NCBI RefSeq assembly: GCF_000759715.1
Contig: NZ_BBLU01000011.1
Coordinates: forward strand, 1-54,409
From: Demequina mangrovi
GTDB lineage: Bacteria > Actinomycetota > Actinomycetes > Actinomycetales > Demequinaceae
Reading direction: 5' to 3'
DNA length: 54,409 nucleotides
The notes beneath the pieces were generated by a model. That model was given only the letters and a program-made list of their open reading frames with translations, did no database searches and was not told the origin of the DNA. Positions within the stretch are counted from its first letter, which is position 1; each line of letters opens with the position of its first letter. Below, one piece after another: positions 25,945 through 33,383 of the stretch. The position numbers were made by a program, and so were the translations under genes.

Positions 25945-26039
25945 GACACTCAGAACGGATCTCGAGGCGACACGCCGGCCCGGACACGTCCACATCGTCC
26001 GCGACCCGGCGTGTCGGATCCTTTTCCGTTCGGAGTGTC
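25945..26039. repeat. Nested inverted repeat between the ATP-grasp gene and terC
   Basis: Outer arms GACACTCAGAACGGA (25945-25959) and TCCGTTCGGAGTGTC (26025-26039) match over 15 positions with one mismatch. Inner arms CGACACGCCGG (25968-25978) and CCGGCGTGTCG (26006-26016) match perfectly over 11. The spacers between outer and inner arms are 8 nt on each side. The inner arm is followed by GATCCTTTT, so the inner stem alone could be a terminator for the ATP-grasp gene. The symmetric structure also resembles a small repeat element. Confidence 0.75.
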
Positions 26040-26044
26040 GGGAG

Positions 26045-26132
26045 GGGGAGGTGATCCTCTACTCTTGACCCCCGAGGGGAGTACTTCTCAAGCCCCGTTC
26101 CGGTCAATACGAGATCTTCGTGGATCCTCCCG
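26045..26132 (+). promoter_or_regulatory. Probable yybP-ykoY manganese riboswitch aptamer
   Basis: The leader of the TerC gene has the two conserved loops of this class: GAGGGGAGTACTTC (26074-26087) and CCGGTCAATACG (26100-26111). A closing helix pairs GGGGAGG-T-GATCC (26045-26057) with GGATCCTCCC (26122-26131). yybP-ykoY riboswitches bind Mn2+ and commonly control TerC/YkoY/MntP exporters, so the context supports the call. Confidence 0.7.
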
Positions 26133-26150
26133 GGCGGGCGCCGCACCAGC

Positions 26151-26188
26151 GGCGAAGGAGACCTCAGGACTTCGCCGTACCTGAGGAG
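26151..26188 (+). promoter_or_regulatory. Expression platform over the terC ribosome-binding site
   Basis: CCTCAGG (26162-26168) is complementary to CCTGAGG (26180-26186), which contains the Shine-Dalgarno GAGGAG 4 nt before the ATG. A second stem, GGCGAAG (26151-26157) with CTTCGCC (26170-26176), places CCTCAGG in its loop. The two pairings overlap in space and could be alternatives that hide or release the start site. Confidence 0.55.
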
Positions 26189-26192
26189 ACCC

Positions 26193-27251
26193 ATGTCCCC
26201 GCTCATGCTCGAGACCTCGACCACCGAGGCCGCGCTGCACACGATCGCCACACCCGGCCTGTGGATCGGCACCATCGTCGCCGTGATCGGCCTGCTGATC
26301 TTCGACTTCGTCATCACGCGCAAGCCGCACGAGGTCTCCTTCAAGGAGGCGCTCGGCTGGACCGCGTTCTACATCGCGATCCCGCTGGCCTTCGGCGGCT
26401 GGGTGTGGGCCGCGCACGGCTCCGACATCGGCGTGAAGTACTACACGGGCTACATCGTCGAGAAGTCGCTCTCGGTCGACAACCTCTTCGTCTTCATCCT
26501 CATCCTCAGCGCCTTCGCGGTGCCGCGGATGCTCCAGCAGCGCGTGCTGCTGTTCGGCGTCGCCGGCGCGATCGTGCTGCGAGGCCTCTTCATCGCTCTC
26601 GGCGCGGGCCTCATCGCGACCTTCGACTGGACCTTCCTGCTCTTCGGCGCGATCCTCCTCGCGACCGCGGTCAAGGTCTTCCGCGACGCGCGCAGCGAGG
26701 AGGACGAGGAGATCGACCCCGAGCAGATGCGCATCGTCAAGCTGATGAGCCGGTTCTTCCCCGTCACGGGCGAGTACGAGGGCACCAAGGCCACCGTCAT
26801 CCGCAACGGCCGCCGCGCCCTGACCCCGCTCGCGCTGGTGATGGCGGCGATCATCTTCACCGACATCGTCTTCGCGGTCGACTCGGTCCCGGCCGTCTAC
26901 GGCATCACCGCGGACCCGTACCTCGTGTTCGCGACCAACGCCTTCGCGCTGCTGGGCCTGCGCGCGCTGTACTTCGTGCTCGAGGGCGCCCTGTCGAAGC
27001 TGGTCCACCTGGGCTACGGCCTGTCGGTCATCCTCGGCTTCATCGGCGTCAAGCTGGTGCTGCACTGGGCGCACGGCGTGTGGCCCGGTGTCCCGACCAT
27101 CCCGACCGTGCTGTCGCTCGTGGTGATCGTCGGCGTGCTCGCGATCACCACCGTGACGAGCCTGCGCGCCTCGAAGCGCCTGGAGGCCGCGGCCGCCGAG
27201 GCGGCTCACGCCGGCTTCGTCTCCCCGACCGCGGACTCCGAGCAGCGCTGA
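26193..27251 (+). CDS. TerC-family integral membrane protein (probable Mn2+ exporter)
   Basis: A 352-residue membrane protein with nine or so hydrophobic helices and the two TerC repeats. The first repeat has EKSLSVDNLFVFILI near residue 90, with an acidic pair, and the second has FTDIVFAVDSVPAV near 225, giving the conserved Glu/Asp ligands. TerC/Alx proteins export Mn2+ or couple metal supply to exported proteins. The riboswitch upstream supports manganese. The start has a strong SD that also pairs with its leader. It ends 25 nt from a converging TfoX-like gene. Confidence 0.92.
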   Translation: MSPLMLETSTTEAALHTIATPGLWIGTIVAVIGLLIFDFVITRKPHEVSFKEALGWTAFYIAIPLAFGGWVWAAHGSDIGVKYYTGYIVEKSLSVDNLFVFILILSAFAVPRMLQQRVLLFGVAGAIVLRGLFIALGAGLIATFDWTFLLFGAILLATAVKVFRDARSEEDEEIDPEQMRIVKLMSRFFPVTGEYEGTKATVIRNGRRALTPLALVMAAIIFTDIVFAVDSVPAVYGITADPYLVFATNAFALLGLRALYFVLEGALSKLVHLGYGLSVILGFIGVKLVLHWAHGVWPGVPTIPTVLSLVVIVGVLAITTVTSLRASKRLEAAAAEAAHAGFVSPTADSEQR

Positions 27252-27266
27252 CGCACCTCCACCGCC

Positions 27267-27296
27267 TGCCCGCGCGTCACCGTCGGCGCGCGGGCA
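27267..27296. terminator. Bidirectional hairpin between terC and TfoX-like gene
   Basis: TGCCCGCGCG (27267-27276) pairs with CGCGCGGGCA (27287-27296) over a 10-nt loop. The right arm lies within the last codons of the converging TfoX-like gene, so it can act for both genes. Confidence 0.65.
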
Positions 27297-27576
27297 GCGC
27301 CTCCGCGGTCCCGGCGACCAGCCGCTGCAGCAGCGCCGGGTCCTCGACGGCGTCCGCGCCGACGATGCGATGCGGCTTGGCGCCCGGGTACGGGGAGCCC
27401 TCCGCCAGGCCCTCGGTGGCCGCGGTCGGCTTGAGGTGGAGGACGTCGTCGCACACCACGCCGACGAAGCGCTCGTCGCAGTAGAGCCCGTACTCGCCGA
27501 ACATCGCCCGGACGCGCACCGGAAGCGGCTCGAGCTGCTCGAGCAGGTGGTCGACGGTGCTCCGCGAGGTGCTCAC
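27277..27576 (-). CDS. TfoX N-terminal-domain family protein
   Basis: A 99-residue protein resembling the TfoX N-terminal domain: VDHLLEQLEPLPVRVRAMFGEYGLYCDERFVGVVCDDVLHLK. The family is named for the competence regulator, but most members are stand-alone small proteins of unknown activity. I placed the start at GTG 27576 because the residues ahead of it are low-complexity. TAGCGT at 27584-27589 lies 7 nt upstream, fitting a leaderless start. Confidence 0.82.
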   Translation of the reverse strand: MSTSRSTVDHLLEQLEPLPVRVRAMFGEYGLYCDERFVGVVCDDVLHLKPTAATEGLAEGSPYPGAKPHRIVGADAVEDPALLQRLVAGTAEALPARRR

Positions 27577-27646
27577 GCGCCTCACGCTACGCTCGGCCGG
27601 GAAGGTCCTGCGCCGCGAGCGCGTTGGCCTGCACGGAGGTGCACGG

Positions 27647-27811
27647 ATGAGACGCAGGTTCGGACGATGGCTGTTCATGGCGATCGCGATCCCCGTGGCG
27701 GCGGCGCTGCTGGGACGCATCGCGGACGAGGTGGAGGCGCGCCAGGGCGCCGACTCGAAGGTCGCCAAGGGGCTCAGGGTCGGCAAGGGGATCCTCCGCC
27801 CAGGCGCCTGA
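27647..27811 (+). CDS. Small single-pass membrane protein, unknown
   Basis: A 54-residue protein with a basic start (MRRRFGRW), one membrane helix of about 13-17 residues (LFMAIAIPVAAALLG) and a charged tail. A ggaggtgcacgg ribosome-binding sequence precedes the ATG, which favours a real gene. No family is recognised. It diverges from the TfoX-like gene and precedes a START-like protein on the same strand. Confidence 0.55.
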   Translation: MRRRFGRWLFMAIAIPVAAALLGRIADEVEARQGADSKVAKGLRVGKGILRPGA

Positions 27812-27895
27812 ATCGCTCCGTTTGACGGGTATGCTCCCGACTACCAGGCTGATGACGTGAACACACAGCGGCCAGGTCGAGCTCAGGAGCGTGAC

Positions 27896-28366
27896 ATGGA
27901 CATCTCGGTCGAGGCTCCCGCCGAGCCCCCGGTCCTCGTCGCCACCCTCCGGATGCCGTTCCCGCTGTCGCGCGTGTGGACCGCGGTCACCGAGCCGCTG
28001 TACATCCAGGAGTGGTTCGCTCCGCACGGCTACACCAACCGCTCGGTCGAGATGGACGTCTCCCCGGGCGGCGCGTGGCGGATGTCGCAGATGGACCCCG
28101 AGGGCAACGCCTTCGCGTTCTACGGGCGCTTCGACATCGTCGAGCGGGAGTCCCGGCTGCGCTTCTCGCAGACGTCCGAGATCTTCCCGGACGTCACCAC
28201 GTGGCTGCGCGTCGAGATGGCCGGCTCCCCCGCGGGCACGATGATGGTGGTGAGCCACCTGTTCCCGTCCGACTACCACCGCACGGCGTACCTCAACCTG
28301 GGCGGCCTGGCCCGCCTCCGCGAGCCCCTCGAGCGGCTCGACACCCTGCTCCGCTCGATGAGCTGA
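27896..28366 (+). CDS. SRPBCC/AHSA1-family protein
   Basis: A 156-residue protein with the Bet v1/START-like fold of the AHSA1 family: LVATLRMPFPLSRVWTAVTEPLYIQEWFAP near residue 15-44, the WF pair typical of the family, and a PGGAWRM strand. The role is unclear; such proteins bind hydrophobic ligands or activate Hsp90 homologues. I chose ATG 27896, with caggagcgtgac just upstream, over an earlier GTG at 27857. Confidence 0.82.
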   Translation: MDISVEAPAEPPVLVATLRMPFPLSRVWTAVTEPLYIQEWFAPHGYTNRSVEMDVSPGGAWRMSQMDPEGNAFAFYGRFDIVERESRLRFSQTSEIFPDVTTWLRVEMAGSPAGTMMVVSHLFPSDYHRTAYLNLGGLARLREPLERLDTLLRSMS

Positions 28367-28406
28367 GCCCGTTCCCCGCGACGCGGGCCTCGGATACGCT
28401 CGGCCC

Positions 28407-29579
28407 ATGACCGTGGACCCGTTCACCGTCCCGCTCGAGCGCCTGCGCCGCCGGACGTCCGCCAAGTGGACCAAGTTCGATCCGGACGTGCTGCCCCTGT
28501 GGGTCGCGGAGATGGACGTCGACCTCGCCGAGCCGATCCAGGAGGCCCTGATCCGCGCGGTCCGCGACGGCGACATGGGCTACCCGACCCCCGGCCCGTA
28601 CGTCGACGCCTTCGTCGACTTCGCGCGCGCCCGCTGGCCTTGGGAGGGTCTCGACCCGGCGCGGGTGCTGCCGGTGCAGAGCGTCATCATGGGCTACGTC
28701 GACGCCCTCGTCGAGGTCACCGACCCGGGCTCCGAGATCCTCGTGAACTCGCCCGTCTACCCGCCGTTCTTCGCCTACCTCAAGCAGGCCGGACGCGTGC
28801 TGCGCGAGGCGCCGCTCGGACCCGACCTGCGCCTCGACCTCGAGGCGATCGACCGCGCCATGGAGCTCGCGACCGCGGGCGGGCGCCGCGCGGGATACCT
28901 CCTGTGCAACCCGCACAACCCGGGCGGCGCGGTCCACACGCGCGCCGAGCTCGAGGCCGTGGCCGAGCTGTCGCGCCGCCACGGCGTGCCGGTGGTCTCT
29001 GACGAGATCCACGCGCCCATCGTCTACGCGCCCCACGAGTTCGCGCCCTACCTCGACGTCGACCCGACGGGCGTCGCGCTCCACGCGGCGTCGAAGGCGT
29101 GGAACCTGCCGGCGATGCCGGCCGCGCTCATGGTCGGCGGACCCGAGGCGGCCGGCTTCGACTCCTTCGCGCACGGCAAGCACCACGGCCCGAGCCACCT
29201 GGGCGCGATCGCGCAGATCGCGGCGTACCGCGAGGGCGGCGAGTGGCTCGAGGGCATGCTCGCGGGCCTCGACCGCAACCGGCTCCTGGTCCGCGACCTG
29301 CTGGCCGCGCACGCGCCCGAGGTCGGCTACCTGGTGCCCGAGGGCACCTACCTCACGTGGCTCGGCTTCGGCACGATGCTCGGCGACGTGCCCTCGCACG
29401 CGCTCATGACGCACGGCAGGCTCGCGCTCAACGTCGGCACCGACTTCGGCACCGGCGGCGCGGGCCACGCGCGCATGAACATCGCGACCTCGCCCGAGAT
29501 CCTCGAGGAGGCGGTGCGCCGGATCGCGCGCACGCTCGAGGTGGCTCAGTCCGAGGGTCGGTCCCAGGTCAGCGTGTAG
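28407..29579 (+). CDS. MalY/PatB-family PLP aminotransferase (cystathionine beta-lyase-like)
   Basis: A 390-residue fold type I PLP enzyme: PLP-binding NPHNPGGAVHTRAEL near residues 169-183, VVSDEIHAPIVY near 197, and the Schiff-base Lys in ASKAWNLPAMPAAL near 232. MalY/PatB enzymes cleave cystathionine or other C-S compounds, giving homocysteine. This fits the methionine genes elsewhere in the window, but the substrate is inferred only. TACGCT at 28395-28400 lies 6 nt before the ATG, suggesting a leaderless start. Its end overlaps the converging methyltransferase gene by 34 nt. Confidence 0.88.
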   Translation: MTVDPFTVPLERLRRRTSAKWTKFDPDVLPLWVAEMDVDLAEPIQEALIRAVRDGDMGYPTPGPYVDAFVDFARARWPWEGLDPARVLPVQSVIMGYVDALVEVTDPGSEILVNSPVYPPFFAYLKQAGRVLREAPLGPDLRLDLEAIDRAMELATAGGRRAGYLLCNPHNPGGAVHTRAELEAVAELSRRHGVPVVSDEIHAPIVYAPHEFAPYLDVDPTGVALHAASKAWNLPAMPAALMVGGPEAAGFDSFAHGKHHGPSHLGAIAQIAAYREGGEWLEGMLAGLDRNRLLVRDLLAAHAPEVGYLVPEGTYLTWLGFGTMLGDVPSHALMTHGRLALNVGTDFGTGGAGHARMNIATSPEILEEAVRRIARTLEVAQSEGRSQVSV

Positions 29580-30217
29580 CGCCACAGCAGCTCGCGCGTG
29601 TAATCGGAGCCGGGCAGCAGGCGCTCGGCGGCGGCGCGCACGTCCTTGAACGAGTGCGGCGCGGGCCACACGCAGTCGCAGCCGTGATCCCAGTAGCCGC
29701 GGAACAGGCGGTGGAACTTGTCGACGAAGGTCGCCCACACGTCGCGCGGGAGGTCCTGCGGCCAGTTCGGCGTCGCCATGCCCACGATGACGAGCCGACC
29801 GCCCGGCGCGACGCGGTCGCGCAGGTAGGTCAGCCCCTCCTCGAGATCGAGGTGGTGGAGCGTCGCGGACGCGGTGACGACGTCGTAGGTGCCGTGCTCC
29901 TCCGCGAGCGCATCGCCCACGCGGTACGTGATCGACGGCGACTGCGCCGGCTCCTCCTCGGTCGAGTCGAGCAGCTCGACGGTGTGGCCCTGCGCGCGGG
30001 CCCGCGCGATCGCGGCCGCGTCGACGTCGATGCCGGTGACCTCGAGGCCGCGCGCGGCGAGGCGGCGCGCGAGGTAGCCCTCGCCGCAGCCGACATCGAG
30101 CGCCGTGCGCGCGTGCTCGGGAAGCGCCGCGACGAGCGGCTGCATGTAGTGGATGTTGTAGTTCCAACGCTGGTGGTCGGGACGCACCTTCGCGTCCGTG
30201 GGCGTCTCATCGCTCAT
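29546..30217 (-). CDS. Class I SAM-dependent methyltransferase
   Basis: A 223-residue Rossmann-fold methyltransferase with motif I LDVGCGEGYLARRL near residues 41-54, the acidic residue in TGIDVDAAAIARA near 63, and VVTASATLHHLDLEEGL. It has no membrane segments and no domain naming its substrate. Start at ATG 30217 follows a ggagg sequence. It converges on, and overlaps, the PLP lyase gene, so the two may interfere with each other's transcription. Confidence 0.85.
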   Translation of the reverse strand: MSDETPTDAKVRPDHQRWNYNIHYMQPLVAALPEHARTALDVGCGEGYLARRLAARGLEVTGIDVDAAAIARARAQGHTVELLDSTEEEPAQSPSITYRVGDALAEEHGTYDVVTASATLHHLDLEEGLTYLRDRVAPGGRLVIVGMATPNWPQDLPRDVWATFVDKFHRLFRGYWDHGCDCVWPAPHSFKDVRAAAERLLPGSDYTRELLWRYTLTWDRPSD

Positions 30218-30261
30218 GGCGCACCATCCTCCCCCACCGCGGCGGGTGCGCGGAACACCGT

Positions 30262-30275
30262 GGGACCTCGGTCCC
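30262..30275. promoter_or_regulatory. GGGACCTCGGTCCC palindrome in the copper-module promoter
   Basis: A second GGGAC-N4-GTCCC palindrome in this window, centred at -29.5 relative to the GTG at 30298 if that is the transcription start. GAGAAT (30285-30290) is the likely -10, so the palindrome falls between -35 and -10. This would suit a repressor or MerR-type activator more than DosR. Confidence 0.35.
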
Positions 30276-30297
30276 GGTGCGTGCGAGAATCGACGCC

Positions 30298-30885
30298 GTG
30301 AGCGAGGGCATGTCGAGGCTGGGTCGCGCCGGAGGCGCGGCCGCGCTGTCGACGCTGTCCGCGCTCGGGATGCACATGCTCGCCGGCGGCGAGGCGCCCT
30401 CGCTGCTCGCGGTCGCGGCGCCCCTCGCGGCGGCCTTCGCGATCGCGGCGCAGCTCGCCGGACGGCCGCTCGGCCGCTGGCGGCTCGCCGTCGTGGTCGC
30501 CGCGAGCCAGGTCGCGCTCCACACGACGTTCTCGCTCGGCGCGTCCGAGCCCACGGGCCTCGGCGGCCACGCAGGTCACGATGCGGCGGCCCTCGCCGGC
30601 ACGCTCGACGGCGCCGCGGTGCATGCGCACGGCGCGATGCCGGTCGCGCACGCGATCGCGGGCGCGGCCACCTACGTGGGGATCCGCGCCGCAGACACGG
30701 TCCTTGGAGCCCTCGCTGGCATCGTCGCGCTCGCGCTCGACGCTCTCGTCGCGGCGCTCCGGCTCCGCCCCGCGGCGGCCCCGTCCCCCGCGCCCCGCAT
30801 CGTGCCCGCCGCCCAGGGCCCGCGCCTGGTGCGCGCGGTCGCGCTCGCCGTGCCCTCGGGACGCGCCCCTCCCGTGACCGCCTGA
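30298..30885 (+). CDS. Small integral membrane protein with His-rich loop, copper-module context
   Basis: A 195-residue protein with about four hydrophobic helices (near residues 8-32, 38-52, 60-75 and 130-155). The loop between helices 3 and 4 is rich in His (GGHAGHDAAA...VHAHGAMPVAHA), and the start has GMHM, suggesting metal binding. I recognise no named family. GTG 30298 is the likely start: GAGAAT ends 7 nt upstream, fitting a leaderless mRNA. It is followed on the same strand by a PCu(A)C lipoprotein and a DyP peroxidase. Confidence 0.6.
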   Translation: MSEGMSRLGRAGGAAALSTLSALGMHMLAGGEAPSLLAVAAPLAAAFAIAAQLAGRPLGRWRLAVVVAASQVALHTTFSLGASEPTGLGGHAGHDAAALAGTLDGAAVHAHGAMPVAHAIAGAATYVGIRAADTVLGALAGIVALALDALVAALRLRPAAAPSPAPRIVPAAQGPRLVRAVALAVPSGRAPPVTA

Positions 30886-30981
30886 ACCGCGTCACCCGCG
30901 AGCCTCGCTCGCACCCCGTTCAGGCACACCCGCGCGCCGACGTGCCGGCGCACGCGCGCGCACCACCATCACAGGAGAGTC

Positions 30982-31512
30982 ATGTTCACCCGTCCCCGTC
31001 TTCTTGCGACCGCCGCGGTCGCCCTCGCCACCGCCGGGCTCGCCGGCTGCGCCTCCGACGCCGCGAGCGCCGATGCCGCTCTCGCCGTCACCGACCCGTG
31101 GGTCAAGACCGCCACCACCGAGGACATGATGTCCGCGGCCTTCGGCGTCCTCGCCAACACCACGGACGAGGACGTCACCGTCGTCGCCGCCACCTCCCCG
31201 CAGTACCCGGCCCTCGAGCTCCACGAGGTGGTCGACGGCGCGATGCAGGAGCTCGGCGACGGCATGGTCGTCCCTGCCCACGGCGAGCTCGTGCTCGAGC
31301 CCGGCGGCTTCCACATCATGATCGTCGAGCTCCCCGAGGCCATCGAGGCCGGCGACGAGGTCGAGATCACCCTCGAGCTGTCCGACGGCGGGACCGTCGA
31401 CTTCACCGCGACCGCCAAGGACTTCGACGGCGGCAACGAGGAGTACCACGAGAGGGACGGCGAGGACATGGACATGTCCTCCGACGAGGCGACCGCGGAG
31501 CACTCGCACTGA
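30982..31512 (+). CDS. PCu(A)C copper-chaperone lipoprotein
   Basis: A 176-residue lipoprotein with signal peptide and lipobox LAGC (Cys at residue 23). Its PCu(A)C domain has the Cu(I) ligands in LELHEVVDGAM near residue 76 and GGFHIMIVEL near residue 113, with the Met-rich DGMVVPAHGEL region between. The C-terminal 27 residues are rich in Asp, Glu, His and Met (HERDGEDMDM... AEHSH), an extra candidate copper site. PCu(A)C proteins deliver copper to extracytoplasmic enzymes. ggagag precedes the ATG. Confidence 0.9.
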   Translation: MFTRPRLLATAAVALATAGLAGCASDAASADAALAVTDPWVKTATTEDMMSAAFGVLANTTDEDVTVVAATSPQYPALELHEVVDGAMQELGDGMVVPAHGELVLEPGGFHIMIVELPEAIEAGDEVEITLELSDGGTVDFTATAKDFDGGNEEYHERDGEDMDMSSDEATAEHSH

Positions 31513-31514
31513 TC

Positions 31515-32768
31515 ATGGGCGCCACCGATCGCACCGGCGTCAGCCGGCGGCGGCTCCTTCTCGGAGGGGCCGCCGCCGGCGCGGGCGCCGCCGTCACCCT
31601 CGGCGCGGAGCGCGCGGGTCTGCTCCCGGGCTCGGCGACCGAGCCCGCCGCGGACACCGCGGGGATCAACGGCGAGCGCATCGTGCCCTTCCACGGAGCG
31701 CACCAGGCGGGCGTGACGTCGGCGCCGGGCGCGTACGCCACGTACCTCGCCTTCGACCTGCTCGACTCCACGGACCGCGAGCGGCTGCGCGCGTGGCTGC
31801 GACTGCTCTCGGACGACGCCGCGCGGATCACGCAGGGCCGCGGCGCGCTCGCCGACCTCGAGCCCGAGCTCGCGGTCCGTCCCGCGGGCCTCACCGCGAC
31901 GTTCGGGCTCGGCCGCGAGGCCGTGCGCCGCACCGGGGCCGAGGAGCCGGCCTGGCTGGGCCCGCTGCCCGCGTTCCCGCAGATCGACGCGCTCGAGGAC
32001 CGGTGGTCCGACGGCGACCTCGTGGTGCTGCTCCACGGCGACGACCCGACCGCGATCTCGCACCTCGCCCGCATGCTCGTGCGCGACTCGCGCGCGTTCG
32101 CGACGCTGCGGTGGCGTCAGAGCGGCTTCCGCCGCGCATACGGCTCCGACGCGGCGGGCACGACGATGCGCAACCTCTTCGGGCAGGTCGACGGCTCGAC
32201 CACACCCAAGCCCGGCAGCGCGGACTTCGACGCCGCGGTGTGGGCGGGGGACGACTCCCCCGCATGGCTGCGCGGCGGCACGTCATTGGTGCTGCGCCGC
32301 ATCGCGATGGACCTCGAGGGCTGGGACGAGGTGGGGCGCGAGGGCCGCGAGCACTCGGTCGGCAGGCGACTGTCCGACGGCGCACCCCTCACCGGCGGCA
32401 CCGAGCGCGACGACGTTGATCTCGAGGCGACCGACGCGAGCGGCTTCACGGTGATCAACCCGGCCGCGCACGTCGCCCGCTCGCGCGTGAGCGACCCGGC
32501 CCAGGGCATCGTCCGCATCGGCTTCAGCTACGACGATCCGGTCGAGGAGGGCGCGCTCGACGCGGCGGGACGTCCCGCGGTGTCCAACGTGGGCCTGCTG
32601 TTCGGGTCGTGGCAGCGCGACGTCGACGCGCAGTACGTCCCGATGCAGCGCCGCCTCGCCGAGGCGGACCTGCTCAACACGTGGACCACGCCCATCGGCT
32701 CGGGCGTGTGGGCGATCCCGCCCGGCTGCGACGAGGGAGGGTTCGTCGGCGAGACGCTCTTCGCGTGA
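31515..32768 (+). CDS. Tat-exported DyP-type haem peroxidase (EfeB/DtpA-like)
   Basis: A 417-residue dye-decolourising peroxidase. The N-terminus has a Tat signal (SRRRLLLGGAAAGAGAAV, twin Arg near residues 10-12). The GxxDG motif appears as FGQVDGST near residue 225, and the proximal His likely sits in NPAAHVARSRV near 318. These enzymes reduce H2O2 using haem in the periplasm or wall. It starts 2 nt after the PCu(A)C stop codon. In Streptomyces lividans, DtpA is encoded with the copper chaperones ECuC and Sco; here ECuC-like and DtpA-like genes are together but Sco is absent. Confidence 0.9.
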   Translation: MGATDRTGVSRRRLLLGGAAAGAGAAVTLGAERAGLLPGSATEPAADTAGINGERIVPFHGAHQAGVTSAPGAYATYLAFDLLDSTDRERLRAWLRLLSDDAARITQGRGALADLEPELAVRPAGLTATFGLGREAVRRTGAEEPAWLGPLPAFPQIDALEDRWSDGDLVVLLHGDDPTAISHLARMLVRDSRAFATLRWRQSGFRRAYGSDAAGTTMRNLFGQVDGSTTPKPGSADFDAAVWAGDDSPAWLRGGTSLVLRRIAMDLEGWDEVGREGREHSVGRRLSDGAPLTGGTERDDVDLEATDASGFTVINPAAHVARSRVSDPAQGIVRIGFSYDDPVEEGALDAAGRPAVSNVGLLFGSWQRDVDAQYVPMQRRLAEADLLNTWTTPIGSGVWAIPPGCDEGGFVGETLFA

Positions 32769-32792
32769 CGGGGCGTGTGGGACGATGCGCCG

Positions 32793-33383
32793 ATGACGGC
32801 TCGCGTGCTCCTTCTCCACGGCTACCAGCACATGCGTCCGCGAGCGCACTGGATGTGGTGGCTCGCGGAGGAGCTGCGCCGGCGCCGGGTCCCCGTGCAG
32901 TACCCGCAGCTGCCGAACCCCGGCGACCCGGTCCTCGAGGACTGGTCGGCGATCGCGGCCACGGAGATCGACATGACGGGCGCGGCCGACGACGAGCGGA
33001 TCGTGATCGCGCACTCGCTCGGCACCGTGCTGTGGCGCCATCTCGAGACGGTCCAGGGGCGCCCCCTCGCGGACCGCGTGCTGCTGGTCGCACCGCCGGG
33101 GCCGGAGCAGCTGTCCCGGATCGGCGACTTCGCGTCCGCCGCGGGTGCGCCGGACACCCCGCTCGCTGCGGCGACGATGCTCGCGCGCGAGGTCGACCCC
33201 TACCGGCGGGAGCCGCTCGAGGCCGTCGCGGCGAGCTGGGGCGTGCCCGGCATCGTCCTCCCGGGAACGGGGCACCTCAACCCCGACGACGGGCACGGGC
33301 CGTGGCCCGCGGTGCTCGAGTGGACGATGCGAGGCGACGCCGAGTGGCGGCTCGCGGAGGGCGCCCGTAGCCTCGACGCATGA
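32793..33383 (+). CDS. Alpha/beta hydrolase, RBBP9/YdeN family
   Basis: A 196-residue serine hydrolase. It begins VLLLHGYQHMRPRAHWMWWL, has the nucleophile elbow IAHSLGT near residues 72-78, and ends with the catalytic-His loop GTGHLNPDDGHGPWP, as in the RBBP9/YdeN family. The substrate is unknown. GACGAT sits 6 nt before the ATG as a weak leaderless -10. Its stop overlaps the following APH-family gene by 4 nt. Confidence 0.85.
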   Translation: MTARVLLLHGYQHMRPRAHWMWWLAEELRRRRVPVQYPQLPNPGDPVLEDWSAIAATEIDMTGAADDERIVIAHSLGTVLWRHLETVQGRPLADRVLLVAPPGPEQLSRIGDFASAAGAPDTPLAAATMLAREVDPYRREPLEAVAASWGVPGIVLPGTGHLNPDDGHGPWPAVLEWTMRGDAEWRLAEGARSLDA

